From Paraescarpia echinospica (lineage: Eukaryota; Annelida; Polychaeta; Sabellida; Siboglinidae), in NCBI GenBank assembly GCA_020002185.1, contig CM034537.1, positions 12,852,625 through 12,916,624 of the forward strand: a DNA stretch of 64,000 nt. Reading direction: 5' to 3'. The notes below the pieces were generated by a model. That model was given only the letters and a program-made list of their open reading frames with translations, had not been told where the DNA came from and did no database searches. Of this stretch, positions 33,502 through 45,680 are shown one piece after another; positions within the stretch are counted from its first letter, which is position 1; each line of letters starts with the position of its first letter. The position numbers were made by a program, and so were the translations under genes.

Positions 33502-34501
33502 NNNNNNNNNNNNNNNNNNNNNNNNNNNNNNNNNNNNNNNNNNNNNNNNNNNNNNNNNNNNNNNNNNNNNNNNNNNNNNNNNNNNNNNNNNNNNNNNNNN
33601 NNNNNNNNNNNNNNNNNNNNNNNNNNNNNNNNNNNNNNNNNNNNNNNNNNNNNNNNNNNNNNNNNNNNNNNNNNNNNNNNNNNNNNNNNNNNNNNNNNNN
33701 NNNNNNNNNNNNNNNNNNNNNNNNNNNNNNNNNNNNNNNNNNNNNNNNNNNNNNNNNNNNNNNNNNNNNNNNNNNNNNNNNNNNNNNNNNNNNNNNNNNN
33801 NNNNNNNNNNNNNNNNNNNNNNNNNNNNNNNNNNNNNNNNNNNNNNNNNNNNNNNNNNNNNNNNNNNNNNNNNNNNNNNNNNNNNNNNNNNNNNNNNNNN
33901 NNNNNNNNNNNNNNNNNNNNNNNNNNNNNNNNNNNNNNNNNNNNNNNNNNNNNNNNNNNNNNNNNNNNNNNNNNNNNNNNNNNNNNNNNNNNNNNNNNNN
34001 NNNNNNNNNNNNNNNNNNNNNNNNNNNNNNNNNNNNNNNNNNNNNNNNNNNNNNNNNNNNNNNNNNNNNNNNNNNNNNNNNNNNNNNNNNNNNNNNNNNN
34101 NNNNNNNNNNNNNNNNNNNNNNNNNNNNNNNNNNNNNNNNNNNNNNNNNNNNNNNNNNNNNNNNNNNNNNNNNNNNNNNNNNNNNNNNNNNNNNNNNNNN
34201 NNNNNNNNNNNNNNNNNNNNNNNNNNNNNNNNNNNNNNNNNNNNNNNNNNNNNNNNNNNNNNNNNNNNNNNNNNNNNNNNNNNNNNNNNNNNNNNNNNNN
34301 NNNNNNNNNNNNNNNNNNNNNNNNNNNNNNNNNNNNNNNNNNNNNNNNNNNNNNNNNNNNNNNNNNNNNNNNNNNNNNNNNNNNNNNNNNNNNNNNNNNN
34401 NNNNNNNNNNNNNNNNNNNNNNNNNNNNNNNNNNNNNNNNNNNNNNNNNNNNNNNNNNNNNNNNNNNNNNNNNNNNNNNNNNNNNNNNNNNNNNNNNNNN
34501 N
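33502..34501. other. Assembly gap, exactly 1000 N
   Basis: Run of 1000 undetermined bases; the round number indicates a placeholder. The flanking sequence is duplicated across it. Confidence 0.99.
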
Positions 34502-36386
34502 TTATCAAAATGTTTACAATTGTACGTTGCGTAGTTGTATTAAATACGTATTTCAATGTTATAGACGGATTTAAAGGGAAGCACACACTATACCAACATG
34601 TATTAACATTGTAGTTGGATTTTGTGACGGACGGTGAGTAATACTTCAAATCATTACTTACATCCATGGAACATGACACTTTTATTTGTAACTGAAGAGT
34701 CAAGCTATTCATACGTCAACTAACATGACATTGTGCGCTTCATAAACGCACAAAATATATAATATGTGTAGCATCTACGTACCACACTCTTTATAACAGG
34801 TTGATCTTACATGTAACCGGGGGGAGGCAATTATGGTGAAACCAAATGGCAGTACTTAGAAATTGTGAGCTTTCATATCTGGAAGCGTTGCAAAAATGTT
34901 CCATGGTCGTGATGTTCATCTACTCAAATCATCCCATGAAAGTCTATGTAAGTGTCCTGTACCATATGCTGATGCAACTTGTCAAGCAGGTCTTGAAATA
35001 TTATCTTAAGCAAATATTCCTATTCGTTGGTGCTTTTTACTCCATTACAGTGTAAATTGCAACACAATGTAGTCAAGAACTTTGGACAAGAAGAGCTACT
35101 GCTATAGGCTATTGTATTTGAATACGGTGGTTATAAAAAACTAAGGGGTAGATTTAGTGTTTTGGCTTTGTATACAATATGTTAAATTCGTTGTCTGATA
35201 AACTAATGCTACTTTATTTGGAAAGGAACTGCAATTATTGCGAGATAAAAATAATTGTCATGCGCCACTTGTAAGTAATGATTTGAACTATAACGTACAC
35301 CTTCGGACACTAAACCAAATGAAAATGTTAACACAATCAGAGCATATGTTGTGCTTTTCTTTCAGGTACATCTGGAATAATGGCATTAATATTAAATGCA
35401 AAATTCGTATCTTAATTTCCCTAACATTTTGAAATAAAAACTACCTATGTAGCTCTGCAAATAGTATATATATAGTCGATTGTGTTTGAAGATGGTGGTT
35501 ATGAAAAATAAGGGGGTAGGGTTAGCGTTTCGGTCTTGTATGCAAACTATTACATTGTTTGTCAGAAAAGCGAGTGTTATTTTATTTGGAAATGAACTGG
35601 GATTGTTGGGAGATAAAACATAATTGTCATGGTAATTAATGATTTGAACTAATGCCCACCCTTCACGAAACCAAACTAAATTTTTCATATATCTTAGCAC
35701 ATGTTGTGTTTTTCTTTCAACTTCGTCTACAATATTGATGTGTGCATTAACTACAAAGACGTATCTCACCATTCATACCAAAGTTAGCGAAGTAACCTTG
35801 TAATTAATACATATATTGCAGATTATGGTCTTGGGTGGCGGTTATGAAAAATGAGGGAGTAGAGTTATTATTTTGTTTGTGTATGCAATATATTGCATCG
35901 TTTGTCGGATAATCTAGAGTTTGTTTTATTTGGAAATGAATTGGAAGTTTATGTTTTAAAAATAGTTGTCATGTGCCACGTATGAAAGTAATTGTTTTGA
36001 ACTATTGTACACCGTCGATCACGAAACCTATCTAAAATGTCAATATAATTTGGTACATTTTGTGCTTACATTTCAATTCTATCTCCTCTATTGATTTACG
36101 ATTTGTTGCACACAGATGCCTCGTTTTTCCACACATGCTGGCATAAAATGTTATCATGTAGCCCTATAATTAGTAAATATATAGCCGATTATGTACATGT
36201 TGAAAAACCTTCAAAACGCCCTGCACCATTATCCCAAAATAGCTCACTACGTAATACAAAATCACAATAGAAAGTGTTGTGACTGGTAGAGGTCACAGAT
36301 AATTCCTGGCACAGGTGACAGCTTTTAACATTTCGGTACCCCTACTGTGATTTATATAACCCTTTTGAGATGTTGGGCCTAGACTA
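34502..36386. mobile_element. Partial second copy of the foldback element (right half)
   Basis: Corresponds to 26717-28601: last left-arm unit, central spacer with the same 69-codon frame (34846-35055), and three right-arm units. All the open frames I compared are identical to the left copy. Confidence 0.75.
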
Positions 36387-37005
36387 TACTACTTCGTGGC
36401 TTGGAGATCATATTAAAGCAATTCTTTGGGAATATTAATATATTTATGTTGTACAGAATTATTCATTAATCTTGTTAATATGACTAATTCGTGTAAATAT
36501 ATACATTTATTTTCTAGAATTGTGGTTAATTAATCACTAAGGGATCAACTCAGAACGTCAATGTCCGATATAAGAAGAATTACTTTCATCTCGCCTCAGC
36601 CCCCACCCCCAAGACGAAAGTTTTTTAAACATTGATATGATGACATCAATATATTAACAATATATGTCCGAAGCGTAAAATATCAATATCCGACGCCATA
36701 CGAAACTGCCTCTAACCTAAAAAACGAAAGTAATTTCGTTTGATATTGGACATCGACGTTCTGAGATGATCCATAATGACTATGACAATACACCAGTATC
36801 ATAACTCTACTCTGCGTACGGGGAGTTTCCAGTTCGCGCAAGCATTCACTATCCATATAAGACATGCTCATGAATATTCGGTACCTTCGAATAATGTTCT
36901 AGAAAAGATTGATTAGTTGAATGAGACCTCATAAGACCATAATATATTAACCTCAATATATACATACTAGTTAGTCAATATAATTTAACAAGATTTAACA
37001 AGATT

Positions 37006-37033
37006 GCCACCCAGAGAATTAACTCTAGGTGGC
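37006..37033 (-). promoter_or_regulatory. CR1 3' UTR stem-loop (right copy)
   Basis: Identical to 29221-29248. Confidence 0.6.
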
Positions 37034-37082
37034 AGGTGGACAAGGAAGCCCTTTGGCTTATCGAGAGTCCGACCCTTTTATC

Positions 37083-39984
37083 TATGTGTATCCCGCCCGT
37101 CTGAGGTATGTGTCGATTTTATTTTTAAACATATTCACGCTACTAGCACCCACACAATCAGCAGGTAATCTGTTCCATTCATTTACAGTCCTTTGTGAAA
37201 ATGAAAACTTTCTTATATCCAATCTGCTCTGCTCCTTTGCCAATGTAAGTTCATGTCCTCTAGTCCTTCTATCTTTCTTAACTGAGAAAAAATATTTCTA
37301 TCAATATTTTCATAACCCTTCAATATTTTAAACACTTCTATCTGATCTCCTCTCAATCTCCTGGTCTCTAGTGTTGTTAAACCGCATTTTTTTAGGCGTA
37401 TTTCGTAACTAAGATCCCTCAGTTTGGTATCATTTTAGTTGCTCTCCTCTGCACTCTTTCTAGCATATCTATGTCCTTCCTGCGATATGGCCTCCACGCT
37501 TGAATACAATATTCTAAATGAGGCCTAACTATTGTTTTGTACAGCGGTATTATTAGCTCTTTTTCCTTATGCGTTATGTTTCGCCTAATTAATCCAAGGA
37601 TTTGATTTCCCTTTGAAGCTGCAATTCCGCACTGCTCTGAAACCTTCATATCAGCACTAATGGTTAACCCTAAGTCCTTTTCTTTTACAGCAGTACTTAG
37701 TACAGTACCCCCATTGTATATTCTACTTCTTCGTTCCCATGTCCTGTGTGGAGGCATTTACATTTCCCAAAATTGAACAGCATTTGCCACTTTTCAGACC
37801 ATTTGATCAACCTGTCAAGATCATCTTGTAAATGCTGTCTATCTCCATCACTTTTAATCCTTCTAAACACTTTTGTATCATCCGCAAATTTCAACACCTT
37901 GCTTGTTATTTCATCATCCAAATCGTTGATATATATTAAGAATAATATAGGACCTAATACTGATCCCTGTGGTACCCCACTCAATACTGATTTCCAGTTT
38001 GAAGTCTCCCCATCAACTTCTACACGTTGTCTTCTGTCAATCAACCATTGTTCTATCCAGTTTATTATACCATTTCCTATGCCATAGGCCTTTAGTTTAA
38101 GCAGTAATCTTTGATGTGGTACTTTGTCGAAAGCTTTTTGAAAATCTAAGTAGACGATATCTACTGGTGATCCCTCATCTACCCACTTAGTGATGTCTTC
38201 CAAAAACATAACATATTTGTTAAGCATGACCTCGCTTTAAAAAACCATGTTGAGATGGGTTTATCAAGTTTTGTTTAACAAGAAAATCCACCATGTGATC
38301 TTTAATTAGTCTTTCTAACAATTTACAAATCACTGATGTTAAACTCACTGGTCTATAGTTCTCTGACTTGTTTCTCGAACCTTTTTTGAATAACGGTATA
38401 ATGTTTGCTTCTTTCCATTCTAAAGGAACCACTCCCTCTTCTAATGACAAATAGAACATTTCATTAAACTGTTGCAAGCGGTATGCTAATTTGTTCTACA
38501 ATTTCCAATAGTAGTTTGGGTGGAATACCATCCACTCCAGGTGATTTATTATCCTTCTTAGCCCTTATTTTCTTACCTACCATTTCCGGGGTTACAATTA
38601 ATTGTCCTAAATAGTCTGAATCTGCCCCCTTGAACTTAGCCTCTGGTACTGGCGGTGAACTAATATCTTCCCTGGTAAACACTGAACTAAAGTACTCATT
38701 CAGGTCTTCTGCCATTAAGAATCCCTCTGATATTATATTTCCAGCACTATCTTCTAGAGGACCGACTTTATCTTGAACTTTCTGTTTGCTTCGAACATAC
38801 GCATAAAAACTCTTGCTGTCATGTTTTATACTACTAGCTAATTGTTGTTCATAGCTTCTCTTTGAATTTCTAATTTCAGCTGTAGCTTGGTTAAGTGCTT
38901 CTTTATAACTGTTGTAGTCTTCATCATTTCCAGTACATCTGTATGACTTCCACATCATTTGTTTTGTACTTAATTTTTCTAATGGCTTCTTTCGATAAGT
39001 GTTTCTTTTTGGACCGTTTTCCTTGTTTTTTGAAGGGTACAAATTTATCGACTATGCACTTAATTTCACTCTTTAATACATTCCAGCATTCTGTTGCCGT
39101 CTTATTTTTCAGTGTGTTATTCCAGTCTATCTTTGCTAAATATTTCCTCATGTCCTTATACCTTCCTTTGTGGAAATTTCTCCTATACTGCTTTTTACTA
39201 TTCCTTTCTGATTTTACTTTGATGATAAAATGTATCTGGTTGTGATCGCTACTCCCCAGTGGCTCACATATCTTGACATTGTCAACTAATTCATTCTGTG
39301 AGGACAAAACTATGTCTAACACATTCTCACCCCTGGTTGGTTCTAGCACATGTTGAGAAAGGAATGTATCTTGAACTAAAACTAAAAACTTGTGGTCCTC
39401 ACTCCCCATACTCTGTAGAGATTTCCATTGTATATGCCCGTGGTTAAAATCCCCCATAATAATACAGTCCCGTTTGCTTACTTCCCTTATAGCGTTTTGT
39501 ATTTTTCATTCTCTTCTATGCTTATGTTTGGACTTCGATAAACTAACCCAACTGTTAACGTTGAGTTTCCTGTAACTATGTTACACCAAACAGCTTCTTC
39601 GCAATCTGCTTCTCTTTCTAATTTTATTTCATAAGCCTGAATAGATTCTTTAATATATAAAATAACTCCACCTCCCTTTCTTCCTATTCTATCTTTTCTA
39701 AACATTACATATCCTGTCAGTCCCAATTCAGCATCTGATATATCGGTGGTGGTCCAGGATTCGGTTATACCTATTATATGAGGGTCAATATCTTCTACCA
39801 TAATGTTTAGTTCATTTATTTTGTTTACTATACTCCTTGCATTTAAACAAACACATTTATATCCAGCTTCAGAAGAGTTTTCCACACTGTTATTTGCTGA
39901 TTTATTTGTGCTGTCTTTATCTATGCCTCCATTTTCAGGCTTTTCTGTGAGTCCCCCCTGCGAATCTAGTTTAAATAGATACAA
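37083..39984 (-). pseudogene. CR1 ORF2 (right copy), endonuclease to RT, several frameshifts
   Basis: Endonuclease N-terminal part at 39984-39487 (IIGITESW, GLVYRSPN), then after a lost T the GDFN and SDH blocks at 39457-38924. Linker and RT start are at 39042-38464, and here the linker-to-RT joint (NIISEGFLMAEDLNEYF) is in frame, unlike the left copy. RT blocks follow in 38477-38220, 38227-37697 (YLDFQKAFD, GVPQGSVLGPILF, FADD) and 37757-37419. Most breaks are one-base differences in homopolymers (A, T or C runs). A 10-16 base replacement near 38450 is a larger change. Whether the breaks are real or sequencing errors cannot be told from this window. Confidence 0.88.
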
Positions 39985-41171
39985 CCTGTCCCACTGTCAA
40001 CAGATCGCAGCAGGTTCTCTGAGAAAACTGCTGCCCCCTTTCCACTAAGATGGAGGCCATCTCTCATGTACATATCTTCCCTCCCAACAAAGTATCCCCA
40101 TAAATCTGTGAATCCCACCCCCTCTTCGTCACACATCTGCTCAACTAGTACGTTGATCGCCATCCTCTTACAGTTTCTATACGTTGCCCCCCTTCCTCCC
40201 ATTACTGGCAAAATTCCTGACAGAATAACCTGTTCAACTCTCGTCTTCTGTAGCTTCCTCACTAACTGTCTATACTTCTGTACTATCGCAGTTGTTCCCT
40301 CCCTGTCTGCATTATTTGTTCCTACATGTACCAGTATAGACCCCCCCTTGCCATGTCCCAATACCTTCTCTACCCTGTCAGTTACATGTTCAATCCTAGC
40401 CCCCGGTAAACAAACAACGATGTCCTTCCCCTCGCTCAGTGCCTTGTCCGTCTTTCTCATAATGGAGTCGCCCATAAACACCCTCTCTTTCCTCATTGCC
40501 CCCTCTATCACTGCCTTAGAATAGCTCCTTCTTCGGTTTGCATCTGTCTGCTTGTTGTCTTTCCCCCCTGTCGTCTTCTCTCCTGTCACATTCTCTTCCG
40601 ATCCATTCTTTCCTGTCGCTTTTTCTCTTGTCACCTTCCCTTTTATCGACTTCTCTTCTATCACATTTTCTCTCACTTCCTTTCGTCCCTTCTTCGTTCG
40701 TCCCATCTCGTTTTCCTCTCTCCTCTCCCTTCCCATCTTCCCTCCCTCCTTCTCTACGGTCACTTTCTTCCCTGTCACCTTCACGCTTGTCACGTTTTCT
40801 GTTGTCGATTTTCCAATTTCTTCTCCTCCAATCACCTTCCCTCCTCTCAATCTCCTTTCCTCAGTTTTCTTGCCACTGCTATTCTCCTTCAGTCTTGCAG
40901 TATTCTCACCTCTCTCCCTGTCGTCTCTCTCCATTCGACCTGCCTCCTTGCTAATTCCCATCTCCATTCCCTTCACAATATCTGTCAACCTAACTATCTC
41001 CTTCTGCAGACACTCCACCTTCCAACACCCAATGCACTGAAAGGTGAATCCTTCCTCCATGGTTTCTGCCCATGCCTTCCCACAGCCGGACAATGCAAAA
41101 TCTACCCAGCTGTGGCAGTGATCGCACACCAAGTGTCGCTTTGCCTTGACTTGCCGCTTGCAAGGCGCCAT
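39966..41171 (-). CDS. CR1 ORF1 protein, intact, 401 codons
   Basis: RNA-binding/chaperone-type first protein of a CR1 LINE. Residues 16-54 carry a Cys/His cluster (C16, C19, H20, C30, C46, C49, C54) resembling a PHD-like finger. Residues about 55-220 are extremely charged (Lys/Glu/Arg), likely helical and nucleic-acid binding. The C-terminal ~180 residues are an SGNH/GDSL esterase domain: GDS near 234-236 (nucleophile Ser), GTNN near 284-287 (oxyanion block) and DGLH near 371-374 (catalytic Asp and His). PHD plus esterase ORF1 is known from vertebrate and invertebrate CR1. It starts at MAPCKRQVK and ends 18 bases before ORF2 begins on the same strand. All key residues are present. Confidence 0.92.
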   Translation of the reverse strand: MAPCKRQVKAKRHLVCDHCHSWVDFALSGCGKAWAETMEEGFTFQCIGCWKVECLQKEIVRLTDIVKGMEMGISKEAGRMERDDRERGENTARLKENSSGKKTEERRLRGGKVIGGEEIGKSTTENVTSVKVTGKKVTVEKEGGKMGRERREENEMGRTKKGRKEVRENVIEEKSIKGKVTREKATGKNGSEENVTGEKTTGGKDNKQTDANRRRSYSKAVIEGAMRKERVFMGDSIMRKTDKALSEGKDIVVCLPGARIEHVTDRVEKVLGHGKGGSILVHVGTNNADREGTTAIVQKYRQLVRKLQKTRVEQVILSGILPVMGGRGATYRNCKRMAINVLVEQMCDEEGVGFTDLWGYFVGREDMYMRDGLHLSGKGAAVFSENLLRSVDSGTGCIYLN

Positions 41172-41307
41172 ATCCCGATCAGAAATTATTTAATAACTTA
41201 ACTAACTTAGTCTTTATAAAGACTGTTTCCTGTGTACTACAGCACACTTTAGGTTACAAATTTCAATTACACAGCCAACTATTTATCCTGACACGAACGC
41301 TAACATT

Positions 41308-41943
41308 ACCGGTAGTGACCTAATTTAAATACAATCAATTACGTTACGTTAGGCTGCTTTATTTATTTAGGTTACGACGCCCGACTATCGCCCTTGCTTA
41401 ATTTTAACAACAATGCTACCTAATCAAAATATCTAGCAAGTACTGGCTTACACAGATATTATCTCATGTAAGTAGTTTGATGGTTGTTACTTTATCTCTT
41501 ATATATTCTACCACATAATCAGGTTTGTTAAATCTTGTTTTTAAATTATCGAAGCCTAAGTGAGTTACCCTATTATCACTCACTATACTAAGGTATTCTA
41601 AAATACTATAACTAACTAACTTTAAGCACAACTGCTACTCAATATATGTTTATTGCAACTTTATGAATGATATTAAGGCAAGAATAATACTTATCAATCA
41701 GTAATTCCACTAGTTTATCAACTTTTCTGCACCACCAATTTCTACGATCTATCTCCGCCAAATATAGCCTCGAAATATAATGTTGCCGAACGTTCGAAAC
41801 AATTATAATTGTGCAATAAATGTAAATAACAACTGCACACAAGTGTCCACCTACCGTTGCTTGAACTAACTTAAATATTCAACAAATGTGACGTTAAGTT
41901 ATGCCAAAACACGTACTAGATACGTGTAGTGGGTGAGGTGGTG
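41308..41943. other. Unassigned; possibly CR1 5' UTR
   Basis: No coding sequence. It lies directly upstream (minus sense) of CR1 ORF1; contains TTTGTTAAATCTTGTTTTTA near 41525, resembling the CR1 3' tail unit, which may be chance. Confidence 0.35.
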
Positions 41944-42055
41944 GTGGTGAAACCTACCTGTTACGCCAATGACAATACACAGACCCGGTATAGTGATGTA
42001 GTATGAAGCCGGTTTTGTGCATTGTCAATGGCGTAGCGGATATGTTTCACCCACC
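41944..42055. repeat. Long imperfect hairpin / small palindromic MITE
   Basis: Inner arms CGCCAATGACAATACACAGA...CCCGG and CCGG...TTGTGCATTGTCAATGGCG pair at about 21 of 25 positions around a ~20 nt loop. Pairing continues outward more weakly (GGTGAAACC / GTTTCACCC). Confidence 0.6.
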
Positions 42056-42291
42056 CACAAAATGCGGTGATGTGCTGTCTTGTCGGTCGGCTACCTCTAT
42101 GATGCGCAAACACTCCCTTTCGAAAACACCCTTCCTAAAGCAGTCACCCGTGCAATATAGGTTATACGCCAGTTCTGACTGCTCAGCACTCGTGTGACAG
42201 CCGATCTTCATGTGTGCTGTGTCTACGGTGTCAACAGCACGACACCACTCGGCTATATGTGTGCAATGTCAACATCATCTCGAATACTATG

Positions 42292-42525
42292 TCAAAGAAT
42301 GTGGTGCGAGAACGTATCGGATTTACAAGAGTTCGAGTCATACATCAGTGTGCCTTTCAAGTTGTCACGGAAAGAGGAGATCATACTGAGCATTTTTGGA
42401 GGACAACCAGTTTTCTCGATCAACAGCTTCAAAAATCCGCTAATACTAACAAGGTCAAATGCCTTTGTGAGGTCAATGAAGCAACATACAACGGTCTTCT
42501 TTGTTCTCGACATGTGAAGCATCAC
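42292..42525 (-). pseudogene. Reverse transcriptase fragment of another LINE
   Basis: Minus-strand frame reads VVCCFIDLTKAFDLVSISGF and GCPPKMLSMISSFRDNLKGT, which is RT motif A with its following helix in the style common among invertebrate LINE polyproteins (consensus FIDLTKAFDLVSR..., recalled). About 78 codons; the rest of the domain is not visible on either side. Different family from CR1 and the Jockey-group copies. Confidence 0.65.
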
Positions 42526-43228
42526 GACTGGAACTTACAGTACGTGATGATCGGCATACACACAAAGATTGTATAATACGAACAATGCACTATGATACCA
42601 GCCTAAGTGTGTGCCACTAAGACAGCAGAATACTCTTGAAAACGTATTAAACGTGCGTCGAAAAAATGGCCTCTCTCAGCGTCGCTGCACGGGGCTACCC
42701 ATCTACAATCGAGGACTCGCCCACGTTAAGAATAGTTTTACATTAATAGAAGTCTCAATATCACACTAGAATATATAATTAATGATAATAATAATAATTA
42801 TTAATGTTAGACAATGTGTAAAACACATGATTAGTGACTTTGTGTACATAATTAAATTACATCTTCGATAAGACACAGCGTGTGGCGCCATATAGTACAT
42901 CTAATAAAAAAAGTAATTTGATTACGTACATTCGGTATTCGCCATGACGACGCGAACATGAAATTTGGTCATCATCTGCAAACAGGGCCAGGGGGTGAAT
43001 AGCCTCACCTTTGTATATATCATATCATAAATACTCTAGCTAGTACTATAGAAAGTTTGCAGTTTGCACACAGTTATCTTTTTCCCTTGTATTTGTTATA
43101 CTGTAACTATCCAAGTTGGATGATGTAACTACAGCAACAAGGGTTTTTTGGTAATTAAAAGTTAACTAGCTTAATTTAAGAAATAATGTAATTATATGTG
43201 GTTCTATCATAGGTGGATAGATCACAGA
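42526..43228. other. Unassigned
   Basis: AT-rich, no recognisable gene or repeat. Confidence 0.5.
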
Positions 43229-43274
43229 TAACACACACACACAGACACACACGCCATGCACACACACATATACA

Positions 43275-43313
<39 letters not shown>

Positions 43314-43977
43314 ACACACACAACACAAACACAACACACACACCACAAACACACACCACATACACACACCACAGACACACCATACGCACACCACACACAC
43401 GCACACATATCACACACACACCACACCCCCCACACACACACCACACACACACACACCACACTCACACACCACACAACACTCACACCACACACACACCACA
43501 CACACCACACACACACACCACACACACAGACACACACACCATAAACACACACCCCACACACACCACACTCACACCACACACACACCGCACACACACACAC
43601 ACCGCACACACACACCACTCACACCACACACACACTCCACACACACACACCTCACACACGCACCACACAAACACACACACTACACACACCATACCACATA
43701 CACACACACATACACCATACCACATACACACACACACACGCACACTCACACACACACACAAAGAGAACAAAAAAGCCCGTCACACATTCTGAGACTGCGC
43801 TCCCTTTTCTGTGATGTACAAAGATGCAACTCGCAACCACAGGATTTCGACAACCACACAATTAGTGTTGTGAATAGCCTCTATGACAGCCGGACGTTAC
43901 CTTAATCAGCATACTAAAATAAAAAGCCGCATATTTTTTAACAGAGTTCTTGTGAGAAAGCAGGAAAACCCCACCAT

Positions 43978-43980
<3 letters not shown>
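43229..43980 (+). repeat. (CA)n-rich tract plus 220 bp flank, first copy of a segmental duplication
   Basis: Imperfect CA/CACACC repeat at 43229-43765 followed by unique sequence AAAGAGAACAAAAAAGCCCG, GATGCAACTCGCAACCACAG and GACAGCCGGACGTTACCTTA, up to GTGAGAAAGCAGGAA. The long open frames here are all translations of the CA repeat. Confidence 0.85.
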
Positions 43981-44045
<65 letters not shown>

Positions 44046-44488
44046 CACACACACTCACCACACACACTCACACACACACACCACACTCACACACCACACA
44101 CACGTACACACACACCCCACACAACACACACACACAACACACACCTACACATACACACCACACTCACACCACACACACGCCACACATACACCACACACAC
44201 ACACCACACACACAAACACACACCACACACACACACAAACACACACACACACAAAGAGAACAAAAAAGCCCGTGACACATTCTTGCCTTCTCATCTGAGG
44301 CTACGCTCCCTTTTTTGTGATTTGCAAAGATGCAACTCGCAACCACAGGATTTCGGCAACCACACAACCACACAATCATTGTTGCGAATAGCCTCTTTGA
44401 CAGCCGGACGTTACCTTAATTAGGATACTAAAATAAAAAGCCGCACCCTTCATTTGCTTTTTAACAGAGTTCTTGTGAGAAAGCAGGA
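43981..44488 (+). repeat. (CA)n-rich tract plus 220 bp flank, second copy
   Basis: CA repeat at 43981-44255 followed by the same flank blocks in the same order (44256-44488), a few percent diverged. Together with 43229-43980 it is a direct tandem duplication with a length-variable repeat. Confidence 0.85.
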
Positions 44489-45680
44489 ATTTGTTTTATA
44501 TGGCCTAATTCATTGCTTCTGTGCTCGTAGTTGTTAAATCATCGTCACCGCTTTCATCCCCAAGTATTTGCGTCATTGTTTGCATCAGTCACTTCTGAGT
44601 GACTATAAATGGGAGTCATTTACCTTTGGTGTAAAACCGGCTTCTTGTGTATTCGTTATCTCATGAGTTTACGTAGTAGGAGACACTGAGATAGTGTGAA
44701 GTCCTGCTGCATGGCTAATTGGACGCAATGGTTCTTTGGTACACATTCCTCCAGTGACTTTTCACACACGGTAGTGGGAAGAGGCCCCACAGGTCCACAG
44801 CCAGGCTTTCATTCATTCGTTGATAATTGCATAGTAAATAAGGGTTATCCTTTTAACACAAATCAGTATGTATAAATCAGGCTTTCTTGGCATATCTAGT
44901 AATGTCTGAACAACACTCAGCAGCTTTTAGGAGGAGGGTGTCACGCTTTTGAGAAACATTTAATTTATACCTTTAGGGGGTCAATTTAAGATATACAATT
45001 AGGCATTCACATTTTATAGATAACATTTGAAGGTTCACATTTTGGAGAAAGGGGGTTCACAAAAAAGGGGGTTCACGTGAACCCTCCCGGCTACGGGCCT
45101 GCTCATGGTGGGTATATGCAATCGAAGTTAAAAGTTGGGTCGAACGTTTCGCAAAAATTGGCAAACGTGTAGATCTATTTGTATTTTACTAGTTAGCTTC
45201 AGATATTGGTTATCCAAATTCAGGACAAGCAATACTATTCGTCACAACAGGACCGACCACGTTGAAGTTAGTATATCTTGTATGCGATACACGGCGGCGC
45301 CACATCACGGAGCTTGGACAACTGAGGCAAGGTTGGCCGTAGTGTCGTTTTAAAGACGGCCCCCAGTGTTAGTAAACAATCCACCAATTGTATGCAGTTC
45401 TTAATTGCTATAAAGGTGCTAATCTTTTGGCAGCGACTCATGGTTTACAACCATTCACAAAACACAGCCCAATAGAGCGCACATATTTGTGTCGATTAGT
45501 TTATAGATGTGCCACATATGTCTTAGCACGTAGCCAATGTATGTCACACATTACAGCTGTAGCCAAACAAGGAAATCTTCGTACATGTATCATATTATGA
45601 GCAGTATTGGCGAACGTTTCCAATATGCCCTCTAGTAATATGCAGCTAATATTTCGGTTTAGATATTCTTTGAAATGAAA
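44489..45680. other. Unassigned; isolated transposon-like terminus near 45066-45101
   Basis: GGGTTCACGTGAACCC (45069-45084) is a perfect palindrome followed by TCCCGGCTACGGGCCTG, which resembles a widespread DNA-transposon end. No partner end was found. The rest shows no gene. Confidence 0.4.

Larger units (their letters stand above)
34502..41307. repeat. Right copy of the 6.8 kb duplication flanking the gap
   Basis: Repeats 26717-33501 in direct orientation. It starts mid-way through the foldback element immediately after the Ns, so the left part of that element is missing here. Beyond 41307 it continues into sequence not present on the left. Confidence 0.9.
36984..41307 (-). mobile_element. 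CR1-type LINE, near full-length (right copy)
   Basis: Same insertion as 29199-33501 by position, orientation and flanks. ORF1 is intact; ORF2 is broken at several points. The 5' boundary lies somewhere beyond 41171; 41172-41307 is shared with the left copy and may be 5' UTR, and the sequence to about 41880 could be more of it. Confidence 0.9.

Noticed and set aside
33477..34712. 411-codon frame across the gap
   Set aside because: It is open only because N codons are not stops; most residues are undetermined.
43166..44379. Many long His-Thr or Cys-Val-rich frames
   Set aside because: Translations of the CA/TG repeat on both strands, with no domain.
45066..45101. CCGGCTACGGGCCTG-type transposon end
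   Set aside because: No partner end or duplication found within the window.
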